Source: Takakia lepidozioides (Eukaryota; Streptophyta; Takakiopsida; Takakiales; Takakiaceae). From it: a stretch of DNA of 60,000 bases. Positions within the stretch are counted from its first letter, which is position 1. The number at the start of each line of letters is the position of its first letter. Made by a program: the position numbers and the translations under genes. Shown piece by piece: positions 34,679 to 45,791 of the stretch. Below the pieces are notes generated by a model that searched no databases, was not told the origin of the DNA, and saw only the letters and a program-made list of their open reading frames with translations. The stretch is from assembly GCA_030704615.1 (NCBI GenBank), contig CM060734.1:30832042-30892041 (forward strand), written 5' to 3'.

Positions 34679-37257
34679 ATGTACACAAGAGATAGGGGCA
34701 TGCTGGGCACAACAGTCCTATGTGTTCGCAAGGATGAGAAGGTTATCATGATAGGAGATGGGCAGGTGACACTGGGTTCTGAAATTATCAAGCCAAATGT
34801 GCGCAAGGTCCGCAGACTTGGGGACAATGTGATTGGTGGCTTTGCAGGTTTGCAGCCTGATTATCTTTTTACCAATTCTTCCTCCTTTTCGTAATCGCTT
34901 TTAAGAGTTTGTGATGCTCATTAGATGACATGAAATGGGTTAGCTTTAAGCTGTGATACCTGCTGTTACTTGATTAACTCAATTCTTCACAACTAAGATA
35001 CAGTTCTTAATGACAACTATTTCTCACTGTCCCAGAGCAATCATTATGCAACCTGCCAAGCCGGCTTGGTAAATAGCTAGGACGAGGCTGTCCTCAAAGG
35101 TGAGTCTGTCTACATGCGGTGGTTGTAGTCTTGGTTATTGGAAGGTTTACCGATTTCTGACAAGGTGCCCAGTATCTCCAGGGTGCAGAAGATAAAAGTG
35201 GCTGATTGTGCAGGGGGCCTTTGCAGGTGCTACTGCAGATTCCTTCACGCTTTTTGAAAGGCTAGAGACTAAGTTGGAGGAGCATTCCGGTATGTTACTT
35301 GCTGCTGTTTGGTTGGTATATGCATGTTCATGGTAACCTTTCTTTGCATGTGGAATGCATAGTGCGTCTATCTCATGGTTTGCATCACACCATACAGAAG
35401 CTGATGGACATTTTCTGGTGCATTGGTTGCAGGGCAGGTATAAGAAGAACAAAAGGCATCTGATTTGATGTACTAGAAACTCAGAGCAGACTCTGCATTG
35501 GCGTGTGGACAATTTGTCTTGTCAAAATATTGGGGTTGTGCTTTGTTTATGGGTCCAAATCTAGCCTTTAAAGTACTCATGATTAGACCCTGGAAAATGC
35601 TGGTGTTGCCCTGTGACTTGAGGTTGCATGGTGGCAGCTGACACGTGCGGCAGTGGAGCTGGCTAAAGCCTGGCGTACTGACAAGTTTCTCCGACGCCTT
35701 GATGTGCGCTCTTTCCCCACTCCTGCTTTACGTAGGACCTCACCAGTGAGAATTGAAAGATGGGCTGAAGGAGTACACTCCACGATCTGATGAATAGGTG
35801 ACTGATTGGATTTTTAAGAACTGGTTTACTATGAGATGGAATTTCCATGATCTTCCGAACAGACTGAGGTATCAACTGTTTCAGTTGTAGAGTGGTACCA
35901 TCAGTAGGGATGTTCTATGAGTAGATGTCCTCAAAGGTACAGCACCTTCAAGGTCGACTATACACTACAGTTTTATTTACTCCATCAAGATAAGGCCGTG
36001 CTAGATATGGCTCCTATGGCATTTGTGGTTGTTTGTGACATGCCTTTTTGAGGAAGACCTTTCCATACGAGCAGAGTACTTTCCTTTGCGACCCTAGTGT
36101 GGCTCTGTTGTAAGCCCTCTGCATCCTATCTTAGTACTTCGTCTTCAACTCTATTCAATCCTTGCTGATGCTTGGCATCATGATCGAAGTCAGTTTCTTC
36201 TCGTTTTGTGGAGAATATCATATTGGCAACTGTAAGCTGCTTTCACTTAAAGGAGATTCACAGATCATGCAACGCACACATATTTCTATGTGTAGCAGAA
36301 GCACGAGGTGAAGCCTGTGAGGCCTGTGTTAAATGAGCACTGTAGATTGACAGGATTGCAATTCCGAATGTCGAATCAAAAGAATGGTGAAAATTGGTGG
36401 TCGGCTGGTTGAAGGGATTGTGTGGGTGGAGTGCAGGCAGTCATGGTGGTGGCAGATGCTGAGATTTCATTGACTATAACTGGCAATGGTGATGTACTGG
36501 AGCCTTATGATGGAGTTATAGGTGGGAATTTCTTGTTCTCCATTTCATTTCATTCTCTATATAGTAACCTTTCCCCTTTCCTGGTTGAAGTTACAATGCA
36601 TAGTTTGGGCAGCATTGCTCTTGCCCATTTCTAATCGATTAGACTGAGGGATGGTCAGTCATGACACCAGTGGTGGGGCCCAGTGTGGAAAGTATCAGGA
36701 AAGTTTGAAGGGGAGGACTTTGGATGCAGGTATTGGTTCAGGAGGGTCATATGCATCAGCAGCTGCAAGGGCCCTCATCGATCTTCCTGATATGGATGCC
36801 GAGAGCATTGGTAAGTTGCCTATCACTATGTGGGCAAGAGTCGGATGCAAGTGCATTACAGTCTTCTATTTGTTCCTCACATGATATGTTTTCTAGTATT
36901 TTCTTAGATTTACAAGTGTCAATATGTAACCCGTTTGTCTGCTGTGGCTGGGCTTCAGTAGAATGATTGTATGCAGCGAGGCATCTGTCTTAGTTTAGTG
37001 TTCTGGATTTGTGGTTAAACTCAGATCATTACAGTGAAAAATTTCATCTCGTCGGGCAAAGTTGGATGATGGTTTGTTATGGTGGGGTGGGCCATGCAAC
37101 AGCAAGAAAAGCAATGAAAATAGCTGCAGATTGTTGCATCTACACCAATCACAACTTTACCATTGAGCGCATCGAGGTTGCTGGCACACGGAGCCCTGAA
37201 GTGGTAGAACAAGCTGCCAGTATGTCTATGACAGATAGCTCTGTTATTGCAAAGTGA
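34679..37257 (+). CDS. hslV: HslV (ClpQ) threonine protease subunit, nuclear gene
   Basis: Exons 34679-34847, 35227-35289, 35433-35437, 35638-35703, 36437-36521, 36730-36810 and 37103-37257 give 207 residues from the ATG used here. The mature protein should begin at the Thr-Thr of GTTVLCVRK (residue 11), the catalytic nucleophile. Then come [90 protein letters not shown] and [15 protein letters not shown]. These cover HslV end to end, plus a tail of about 28 residues. HslV forms the peptidase rings of the HslUV protease, driven by the AAA+ ATPase HslU, in eukaryotes usually in mitochondria. The frame from 35289 to 35638 works only with the 5-base microexon. The frame is open upstream of 34679 to 34586, so the true start and targeting peptide remain unknown. 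Confidence 0.92.
35433..35437 (+). other. 5-base microexon of hslV
   Basis: The bases GGCAG are flanked by ...ggttgcag and gtataag, a good acceptor and donor. Exon 2 ends in phase 1 (TCC G) and the next exon starts in phase 0 (CTG ACA). Direct joining gives a stop ten codons on. Inserting GGCAG yields S-G-Q-L-T-R, and the Gly-Gln residues match the conserved HslV segment at exactly this place. Confidence 0.75.
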
Positions 37258-37737
37258 GAGAGCTTATGAAAGCAGGATCAAATATTCTTTCTCCTGTCAC
37301 TTGCATAATCAGGTGATGGTCAGGGGCAAGCCTATGACCAAGCATTTTTCGGGTCAAATGTGTGGAAACCAGCAACTGTCAAAGTTAGATTTGTTATGGA
37401 CCAAGGTGTAATGCTCACAAAATTACCAGTGCCATGTGAATATTGCCTGTCTGTAAATTTGACAGAAGAAGCATATCATCGGACGGCGATGATCACATCT
37501 GCCACACATCTAGAATCTGATACAAGTGAAGTTTCAAAGGTGGCTTGCTATAATGGAGCAAAAATAATCAAGGAAATTTTAATGTCAAGGGACCTAAATG
37601 CCATACATTGTATGGAAAGCCTGTAGGATTGGCAAGAGAATGTATGTCTATTGAGAGCAAAACTTAAATAAAGAAAACATAGTTTTATTGAGGTGTCAAT
37701 GGCTTGATGTGTCTTCCTGAGATGGTCTAATTTGCTC
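37258..37737. other. hslV 3' flank
   Basis: A plus frame at 37360-37626 (88 codons) has no recognisable domain. It probably includes the hslV 3' untranslated region. Confidence 0.4.
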
Positions 37738-38517
37738 CTATATCTTCTTGAACCATATTCTATCTTTGAAATCTATGCTCTCTAGTGTGTCGGTTTGTGA
37801 CAAGGTGGATAGTTTGAGCCGAGCTCTCAACTTTTGGAATTCCTCGGATCTGCGCAATTTGAAGTACTTGTTGGTTTCTTCGGACACCAGTTGTTCCTCC
37901 GGCACTGTGAAAAGTGCCATGGTGTTTTGGTCTTCTAAGATAGCAGCCTTCTTTAGAGTTGCAGCTGCCCTTGCCCGAGCCCTCATTACACACTCTTTGC
38001 GCATTGCATTTTCTCAGACTCTTTGGCAGATTTTGATCATTGTGGCCTCTTTGGTGCAATGCTAGAGTTGAAATTCTCTGCATCTAGAGTTTTCACCTCA
38101 CCCGTGTCAAGGTCAGCAGTAGCATTATAGGTTTTACGCTTCATGGGTGGTGTTTTCTTGACCTCCTCTCGCGTATTATCCCAACAAGGCACATTTCAAA
38201 ATCAGCCAGCAGTGTATGAATGTGAAGCTCCGGGCTCTTGGGTGCTTCGACTCCTAAGGCGTCCTCAGCAAATGTTGCAGATTCACTCAAAGCGACAACA
38301 GCTTGGTAGTTACCCACAATTTTGCGACGTCGTGTTTCATAATCTCCACCTGGTTTCCAATGACCTGGCTGGTCTCTCCGCACCACAAGCAAATAGTGCT
38401 CTTGTAGTGCTCTTGTACCCTATCCCAGAATGTTGTGTTTTTCTGCCCATTCCCTGTTACTGGATCCTGCGAGGTGTATAAAAAAGAGTAGCAAAGTTGA
38501 CGTTCTTCCTTGGCCAC
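37738..38517 (-). pseudogene. PIF/Harbinger-type ORF1 (Myb/SANT-like) remnant
   Basis: The minus strand, read from 38517 down across several frames, shows FLYTSQDPVTGNGQKNTTFW and DRVQEHYKS. This resembles the Myb/SANT-like DNA-binding domain of PIF/Harbinger accessory proteins (DP-x-G-x-x-Q, then FW). A second block (IVGNYQAVVALSESATFAED) follows in another frame. The C-terminal block (RARARAAATLKKAAILEDQN, then MALFTVPEEQL, 37738-38004) is in a third. At least two frameshifts separate the blocks, so the gene is dead. The DDE transposase ORF that normally accompanies this protein was not seen nearby. Confidence 0.55.
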
Positions 38518-40726
38518 ACCCCTTTTTCCCTCTCGGTGTCGTTGAACAGGCTTCTAGAGCTGCAGGTGACACCATAGATTCTCCTACCAAGTTGCCAAAT
38601 GTCACCGATGGCACTTATCGGCCCTACTATGGCTCCCTCTATGGTGCGCAAGTGTGGAGGGCGGAGCGATGATTTTTGTCGGCACATGCTTGACATATGC
38701 CGTGTGGAGTCGCGGGTGGGGATCGTCAAAGGGCACTGCCGAGCACCGGCACAACAAGTTACCGTTGGTGTGGCACTTGGTGTACCCCGATGGGGATGCT
38801 CTAAGGTAGGACTTTGGACCATTTGGGTTTTTTCTTTTTCCTGTTTTTGAGAAAAAGAGAAAACTCTATTTCACTCATAACGAGGGAAAGAATAAAATCC
38901 TAAAAAAAAATGATAAAGCTGCATATGACATAGACGAACCTTTTTTTTTTTCTCTCTCTCCCGGACAAAGAGGAAGGGTGCCCCAGAATTTGCAAGAGGT
39001 GGAAAAAATAACCACCATCCACAGGGTCGCGAAGGCTTCCAGTGGGAAACTACGTGCAATCGTGTTTCTCCTCAAATAATAAAAGTAATATATATATATA
39101 TAAAGAAAAAGGGATAGAAGCCCCTTTAATCAAATTAATAATAAAATAGTCACATCAGTGGAAAAAAGTAACCACTGCAGAGGCCGTGATGGCTTACTGT
39201 GGGGAAACTTCCCCGTGTCCTTAGCAAACTAGGTACTGAAGGCAGAGATAGAGAATTAAGGGGTAAAAAGAGCGAGGACAGAGTAAGAAATTGATTAGAA
39301 TGCTAAGAGGTAGTGTTGAGGTAAAACTAAGCAAGGTGTGCTACTTTAGTACTTGAGATAAGGTTGCCATTACGAAGAAGACGAGGTAATAAGTAGTTTG
39401 TGATCCAGACTAAAAAACGTTAGCTTTTTTGTGGCGCCAGTTGAAATCTGTTTCCTCCCCCTCACCAGGGGACTTCCCATTGAGGGGGGATGGAGTTTTG
39501 CCAGGTAAAATGCATGTTGGGAAGACAGGTGCCGAGCACATTGCCTTTGCCCTAGGGTTGTTTGAAATCCTATAGCAGCTTCATCCCCTGTTGTTCTGAA
39601 GTTTTGGGAATAGTTGTACATACAACGTCCCATGTTTTCCCCCCTCAGTCACCAAATCATGGTATATATGAAACAAAACAAATCTGCCTCTTGGGGGTTT
39701 GCCCTCATAAACCCAAGCACATTTGGTTTTCCATAGATTCCATAGAGTATGGGCTCTAAGAGATGCCCACACTGGGCAGATGCTCTAAGGCTGACCAGGC
39801 AAAAACTTGATAAGCTAAAAAAGAGGAGATGGTGGGGTCTAAATGAAAAGATAAGTCCCTAGGAAAGATGTGTACAATTACTTATTTTCATTTTTATGTA
39901 TTTTTTGGACAATTATTTAGTTATAAAATATATTTAGATATTAGATCAAATTTGATTAAATTCTAATTTCTATAATTTGAGACAATGATAGGTAATGTCC
40001 TTTGGTTGGGCAGTGTCCCCTTTCTAAGCCTCCATGGCTTATCGTGAGAGGTTATTTTTTCCTCTTTATCAATGTATTGTCCCTCGGGCCTTTTGGCAAA
40101 ATAATAATAATAATAATAATAATAATGGCATCTACAAACATACAATCATTCTTTCTGACTACTTCTTCGAAAGAAATAATGCTAGAAAATAAAGAAACTT
40201 CTCCTCCAGAAAAAATAGGACACCTCAAAGGAAGCGTAAATTATGGTACTGTCTCATGACCCTGAAAGGCTCATGCCTTCCAGCCATTCTCTCCTCTAAT
40301 TTTTTTTTTTTTTTTTCAGGGAAAGGTCGATGGAAGGGTTAACTATTTTGAAGGGGCCTGATTTGGTGAGCTCTGGGTTGTTTCTCTTTTCAAAGAATGA
40401 GAAAAAAAACAGAAAAATCAATAAAATTCTCAGGGCCACCGTCCCCTGTTCTTTAAAAAAAATTCTAGCAACGACCGAAGGTCTCGGAAGCTCGTTTAGC
40501 ATAGAGCAGGAATAGGGTGCCATAGTGCCACATCATCGTCGCCACGTTTCGTCGCCACGTCATTGTCGTCGTCAATTTCTTTGGAATCTGCCCGCCCGAA
40601 ATATGCCAATAGAAATCGCTGCGCCAACTTTTTCGGAACTCCCCGCAATGCCCGGATCTTGATCTTCTTGAACTGCAGGAGCTCTGCGTTTTCCGCCATC
40701 GTTCACCTTGCAAGCTACAAGCTCTC
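38518..40726. other. AT-rich non-coding stretch with simple repeats
   Basis: No gene was recognised. It contains poly-T and poly-A runs, an (AT)n at about 39089-39101, an (AAT)n at 40098-40127, and two diverged copies of a roughly 60-base module (38995-39052 and 39158-39215: GTGGAAAAA.TAACCAC and then GGCTTNC/AGTGGGGAAACT). The (AAT)n follows unique-looking sequence and may be the tail of a retroposon, but no tRNA promoter was found for it. Confidence 0.4.
40098..40127 (+). repeat. (AAT)n microsatellite
   Basis: About nine AAT units follow CTTTTGGCAAA. It resembles the tail type of the SINE at 2677-2939, in the opposite orientation. Confidence 0.85.
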
Positions 40727-40790
40727 AACGAATTGAGGAAATCCATGTTGAGGTAGATTGTCTTGGCAGATGAAGGATCAAGCATAGAAA
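40727..40790 (+). pseudogene. stray piece of a PPR E+ motif
   Basis: The bases match 45463-45510 of the DYW-type PPR remnant (shared core GAGGAAATCCATGTTGAG, then GATTGTCT.GG and AGATGAAG). In translation this is R-I-E-E-I-H-V-E followed by stops. It is cut off on both sides and unconnected to the PPR units that start about 300 bases on. Confidence 0.6.
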
Positions 40791-41059
40791 TGTCTTAATG
40801 TGGCTTTCGACATTGGGTGAGCCAGTGAGGGTTGTAAAGTTCAAGAATTTGAGTGATACGAAAACAGAAAACAACTGGATGGTGAACGTTATGGAGAAGT
40901 GTAGTGGAGGGGATTTGTCATGGGGAAGGTATTTACTGAAGTGGATAGAACTCACATTGAAGTGAGAAAAGAAAAGTTGAAATTTGAACAGAACTGTTTG
41001 ACTCTGATTGCAATTGCCTTCATTTTAGAGTTGGTTTGAAGTCAAGTTTGACATAGGCT

Positions 41060-41345
41060 GCAGGGGTGCGGGATGGAGGCTTTGGAGACCTATGAGCAAA
41101 TGATGGGGGAAGGGGTGAAGCCCGACCACATCACGTTTGTATGTGTTTGCAATGCGTGTGCTGGAAAAGGGCAAAGAGGTGCATGGTTGCATCGCCAAAG
41201 CTGGAATTGTACATACTGAACCATACCCTCGTGGACATGTATGCCAAATGTGGGAGCATTGAGGATGCAGAGGGAGTGTTCAACAATATGCCTGAACAAC
41301 GTCGCGTGACAGGTGGTGTGCTTGAAGTGTTCGAGATTGAGCAAT
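41060..41345 (+). pseudogene. PPR unit fragment
   Basis: One P-L-S style unit (METYEQMMGEGVKPDHITF-like, then VDMYAKCGSIEDAEGVFNNM) is spread over two frames and ends in unrelated sequence. It belongs to the amplified family at 42.1-44.9 kb. Confidence 0.65.
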
Positions 41346-41428
41346 ACTTGCTAGAGGCAGAGTTGTCATGCATCTCTATTCAAGGACAATGTGGTGAGGG
41401 CACCTTCTTCTTAGACCTATATCAGCCT

Positions 41429-42006
41429 GTTTTGCCCTCTCATCAGACTCGGCCTTGAGATGCATATTGAATTTTGTCAGTTAGCTCGTTAGCTCGGAGC
41501 AGGGATAGAGTGTGGGTCCAGATTCATCCAAGAGGCCAGATTTCAAGCACAAGAGTACCTGTGATTCCATGTGGATCGATAGCTACAAGAAACCTGCATG
41601 GGTAGATGGTCAACTGGAAGCCGCAGAAGCAGCGACACAATTGATAAAATCAGGCATTGCTAATCAAGGCACCTTCTTCAACTTTTCACCCAGTTTTTCC
41701 CTCACAACAGGAAAGCAGCCAAAAATAGGTAACAGAGATGAGGAGAAGCTGTGGAATGAATACTTTTCTGACCACATAACGTTTGTGTGCGTGTGCAAGC
41801 CTAGCAGCCCTGGAAAAGGGCAAAGAGGTCCATGGTTGCATCGTCAAAGCTGGAAATGTACCAAATGTAATTCTGAACAATACCCTTGTGGACATGTATG
41901 CCAAATGTGGAGGGAGTGTTCAACAATATGGTTGAATCTGCCTATTTTGCCCTCTCATCAGACTCGGCCTTGAGATGCATATTGAATTCTGTAAGTTAGC
42001 TCGTTG
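41429..42006 (+). repeat. local duplication within the PPR region
   Basis: The segment starting TTTGCCCTCTCATCAGACTC at about 41430-41495 recurs at 41945-42006 almost unchanged. A second shared stretch (AGGAAAG.A.CCAAAAA.AG.TAACA) links 41708-41755 with 42062-42105. The repeats lie outside PPR units, so whole blocks were copied, not only the coding units. Confidence 0.6.
41570..41935 (+). pseudogene. PPR gene 5' fragment plus partial unit
   Basis: The frame WVDGQLEAAEAATQLIKSG (41600-41656) resembles 43322-43375, the opening part of the larger PPR remnant. It is followed by a shortened PPR unit in shifted frames (VDMYAKC-like at about 41888). Stops and frame changes mark it as dead. Confidence 0.55.
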
Positions 42007-42079
42007 GGTGTATCTGTGGTGGTTAGGAGTGACTTTGACAAGTTACTGCCGATGTGGCAGCAGGAAAGTATCCAAAAAC

Positions 42080-43275
42080 AGATAACATAGATGAGGAGAA
42101 GCTTGTTGACGTTTGTTTGCATTTGCAATGCGTGTGCAAGCCTGGTAGCCCTGGAAAGGTGCAATGAGGTCCATGGTGACATCGTCAAAGCTGATTTGTA
42201 CCAGATGTCATCCTGAACACAGCCCTGCTGGACATGTATGTCAAATGTGAGTGCATCGAGGATGCAAAGGGAGTTTTCGACAGTATGGCTGAAAGAAATG
42301 TGGTGTCGTGGAGGGCGATGATTGCAGGATATGCACAGCAAGGGGCGGGATGGAGGCTTCGGAGACCTATGAGCAAATGATGGGGGAAGGGGTGAAGCCC
42401 GACCGCATAACGTTTGTTTGCATTTGCAATGCATGTGCAAGCCTGACAGTTCTGGAAAGGTGCAAAGTGGTCTATGGTGACATCGTCACATCTGGAATTG
42501 TACCCAATGTCATTCTGAACACTGCCCTGCTGGACATGTATGTCAAATGTGAGTGCATCGAGGATGCAAAGGGAGTTTTTGACAGTATGGCTGAAAGAGA
42601 TGTGGTGTCGTGGAGGGTGATGATTGCAGAATATGCACAACAAGGGCTCGGGATGGAGGCGTTGGAGACCTATAAGCAATTGATGTGCAAGCCCAATCGC
42701 ATAACGTTTGTTTGTATTTGCAATGCGTGTGCAAGCCTGGCAGTTTAGGAAATGTGCAATGAGGTCCATGCATGTGACATCGTCAAAGCTGGATTTGTAT
42801 CAGATGTCATCCTGAACACTGCCCTGCTGGACATGTATGTCAATGTGAGTGCATCGAGGATGCAAAGGGAGTGTTCGACAGTATGGCTGAAAGAAATGTG
42901 GTGTTGTGGAGTGCGATGATTGCAGGATATGCATAGCAAGGGGCGGGATGGAGGCTTCGGAGACCTATGAGCAAATGATGTGCGAAGGGGTGAAGCCCAA
43001 CCGCATAACGTTTGTTTGCATTTGCAATGCGTGTGCAAGCCTGGCAGCTTTGGAAAGGTGCAATGAGGTCCATGCATGTAACATCGTCAAAACTAGATTT
43101 GTACCAGATGTCATCCTGAACACTGCCCTGCAATGTGAGTGCATCGAGGATGCAAATGGAGTGTTCGACAGGATGGCTGAACGAAATGTGGTGTCGTGGA
43201 ATTCAATGATCGCAGGATATACCCAGCATGGTTGTCATAGGGAGGTCCTACAACTATTTGAAGGAATGTAAAATA
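42080..43275 (+). pseudogene. tandem PPR units, decayed
   Basis: Four near-identical units of about 300 bases lie head to tail. Landmarks are GACATCGTCA starting near 42178, 42480, 42778 and 43083. Each encodes ETYEQMM..GVKPxxITFVC, CNACASLAxLERC, a helix pair around DIVKAGFVPDVILNTALLDMY and CxxIEDAKGVFDxMAER. This is one P-L-S triplet of a plant PPR protein. The set ends with SWNSMIAGYTQHGCHREVLQ and LFEGM, an S motif. Frames are broken between units by one- and two-base changes. PPR proteins bind organellar RNA, one base per motif; a dead copy would bind nothing. Confidence 0.75.
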
Positions 43276-43306
43276 ACGGCTTGAAGCCGGACAGTATCAC
43301 CTTTAT

Positions 43307-45791
43307 ATGTGGTCTCTCTGGATAGATGGTCAACTGAATGCAGCAGTTGCAGCGGCACAGTTGATGAAATCAGGCACCTCATCCATGGCCACAGCTTCTG
43401 AAAGAGGATCAAGAGAGGGAGTCCACAATACCTCTTCTGGCACTTCTGGGCATGTGAAGATACTTCGTGCGACAGGCAGACTGGCAGAGGCTCTACAGAC
43501 TATAAACCAAGGAGGCATTTCAGCAGATTCAGATACGTATGCTTATCTCTTGCTTAAGTGCATCAAGATAGGAGGTCTGGAAGCTGGAAAGCAGGTGCAC
43601 ACTCACATTATCCAAAGTGGATTCACGTCAATTTTTTTTCTACTCAACTCCCTTGTTAACCTGTATGTTAAGTGTGGAAGCATCATGGATGCTCACCAAG
43701 TGTTCAACAGAATGCCTCAACGATGTTTGATTATGTGAAACATAATGTTGGCAGGATTTACCAAGCACGGGTGTGGTAGGAATGCTTTGGAGACTATGAG
43801 CAAATGTTGCGCGAAAGGGTGAAGCCCAACCACATCACATTTGTTTGTGTTTACAATACGTGTGCAAGCCGGGGAGCTCTGGAAAAGGGGAAAGAGGTCC
43901 ATGGTGACATCGTCAAAGTTGGAATTGTACCAGATGTCATTCTGCAAACTGCTCTGGTGGACATGTATGCCAAATGTGGGTGCATTAAAGATGCGAAGGG
44001 AGTTTTCACCACTATGGCTGAACGAGATGTGGTGCCATTGGACGCGATGCTTGCAGGGTATGCACAGCAAGAACGTGGTATGGAGGCTTTGGAGACTTAT
44101 GAACAAATGATGGGAGAAGGGGTGAAGCCCGACCACATCACGTTTGGGTGTGTTTGCAATGCCTGTGCAAGCCTGGCAGCTCTGGAAAGGGGCAAAGAGG
44201 TCCATGGCGACATCTTCAGAGCTGGAATTGTACCAGATTTCATTCTCAACAATACCCCAGTGGACATGTTTGCAAAATGTGGGTGCATCTAGGACGCAAT
44301 GGGAGTGTTCAACACTATGGCTGAACAAGATGTGTCGTCATGCAAGCCTGGCAATCCTAGAGAAGGGCAAAGAGGTGCATGGGGATATCGTCAAAGCTGG
44401 AATTGTACCAAATGTCATTCTAAACACTGCCCTGGCAGCTCTGGAAAAGGGAAAAGAGGTCCATGGCGACATCTTCAGAGCTGGAATTGTACCAGCTGTC
44501 ACTCTAAACAATACCCTGGTGGACATGTTTGCAAAATGTGGGTGCATCTAGGATGCAAAGGGAGTGTTCGACACTATGGTTGAACAAGGTGTGGTGTCGT
44601 GGAGTGCGGTGCTTGCAGGGTATGCACAGCAGGGACGTGGGATGGAGGCTTTGGAGACCTATGAGCAAATGATGTGCGGCGGGGTGAAGCCCGACCACAT
44701 CACGTTTGTGTGCGTTTGCAGTGCGTGTGCAAGCCTGGCAGCCCTGGAAAAGGGCGAAGAGGTGCATGGCGACATCGTCAGAGCTGGAATTGTACCAGAT
44801 GTGATCCTGAACTCTGCCCTGGTGGACATGTATGCCAAATGTGGGTGCATGGAGGATGCAAAGGGAGTGTTCGACAATATGGCTGAATGAGATGTAGTGT
44901 CGTGGAATGCAATGATCGCAGGATATGCACAGCATGGTTGTCATAGGGAGGTCCTGGAACTATTTGAAGGAATGCAAAAGAACGGCTTTGAAGCAGTATG
45001 TGTTCTCTCTGCATGCAGCCATATTGGCCTTCTAAATGAAGGTAGACACTACTTCGATTCCCTGATTCAAGATCATGGTGTCACTCCGACAGTATAGCAC
45101 TTTGGCTGCATGGTGGACCTTCTTGGACGTGTGGGACAACTGGATGAGGCAGTGGACCTGATTAATAAAATGCCAATCAATCCAGATGTTGTGGTGTGGA
45201 AGGCCTTGTTTAGTGCCTGCAGAATCCATGACAATGTAGAGATGGCTCAACGTGCAGCAACATCTATCCTCAAGTGGAATAAACAGGATGCCGCGACTTA
45301 TGTTGCTATCAAACATCTATGTTGTAGCTGGCAGGTGGGTTGATACTGTAAATGTGAGAAGAATGATGAAGGGTTGAAAAGGAGCCAGGTCGCTGCTGCA
45401 TTGAGGTTTGCAACAGGGTGCACACCTTCGTTGTAGATGACAAGTTGCATCCCAGAATTAAGGAAATCCATGTTGAGCTGAGAAGATTGTCTGGGAAGAT
45501 GAAGGAGGCGGGGTATGTGCCTGACAGGCGCTTTGTATTGCATGATATGGGGAGGAGGAAAAAGAATTTTCTTTTTGCCATCACAGTGAGAAGCTGGCCA
45601 TTGGTTTTGGGCTGATCAGCATGACCCCTAGGACGCCTCTCCGTCTCATCAAGAATCTTCGAGTGTGTGGTGACTGCCACACCTCCACCAAATTCATCTC
45701 AAAGATCGTTGGCCGAGCAATTGTTGTACGGGACGCTAACCGCTTTCACCACTTTGAAGATGGGATTTGTTCTTGTGGTGATTACTGGTGA
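43307..45791 (+). pseudogene. DYW-class PPR gene remnant
   Basis: The order is that of a full PLS-DYW gene. An N-terminal stretch comes first (KILRATGRLAEALQTINQGG, then LEAGKQVHTHIIQSGF), then PPR triplets at 43800-44290 and 44564-44890 with part-copies between, then an S motif and last units (SACSHIGLLNEG; MVDLLGRVGQLDEAVDLINK). The E/E+ region at 45400-45540 holds KEPGRCCIEV and KEIHVELRRLSGKM. The DYW deaminase keeps [10 protein letters not shown] (45582-45611), [13 protein letters not shown] (45664-45702) and the terminal DYW before the TGA at 45789-45791. Stops at 44290, 44888 and 45095 and a frameshift near 45550 break it. DYW proteins edit C to U in organellar RNA. The coding blocks are well kept, so decay looks recent. 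Confidence 0.8.
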
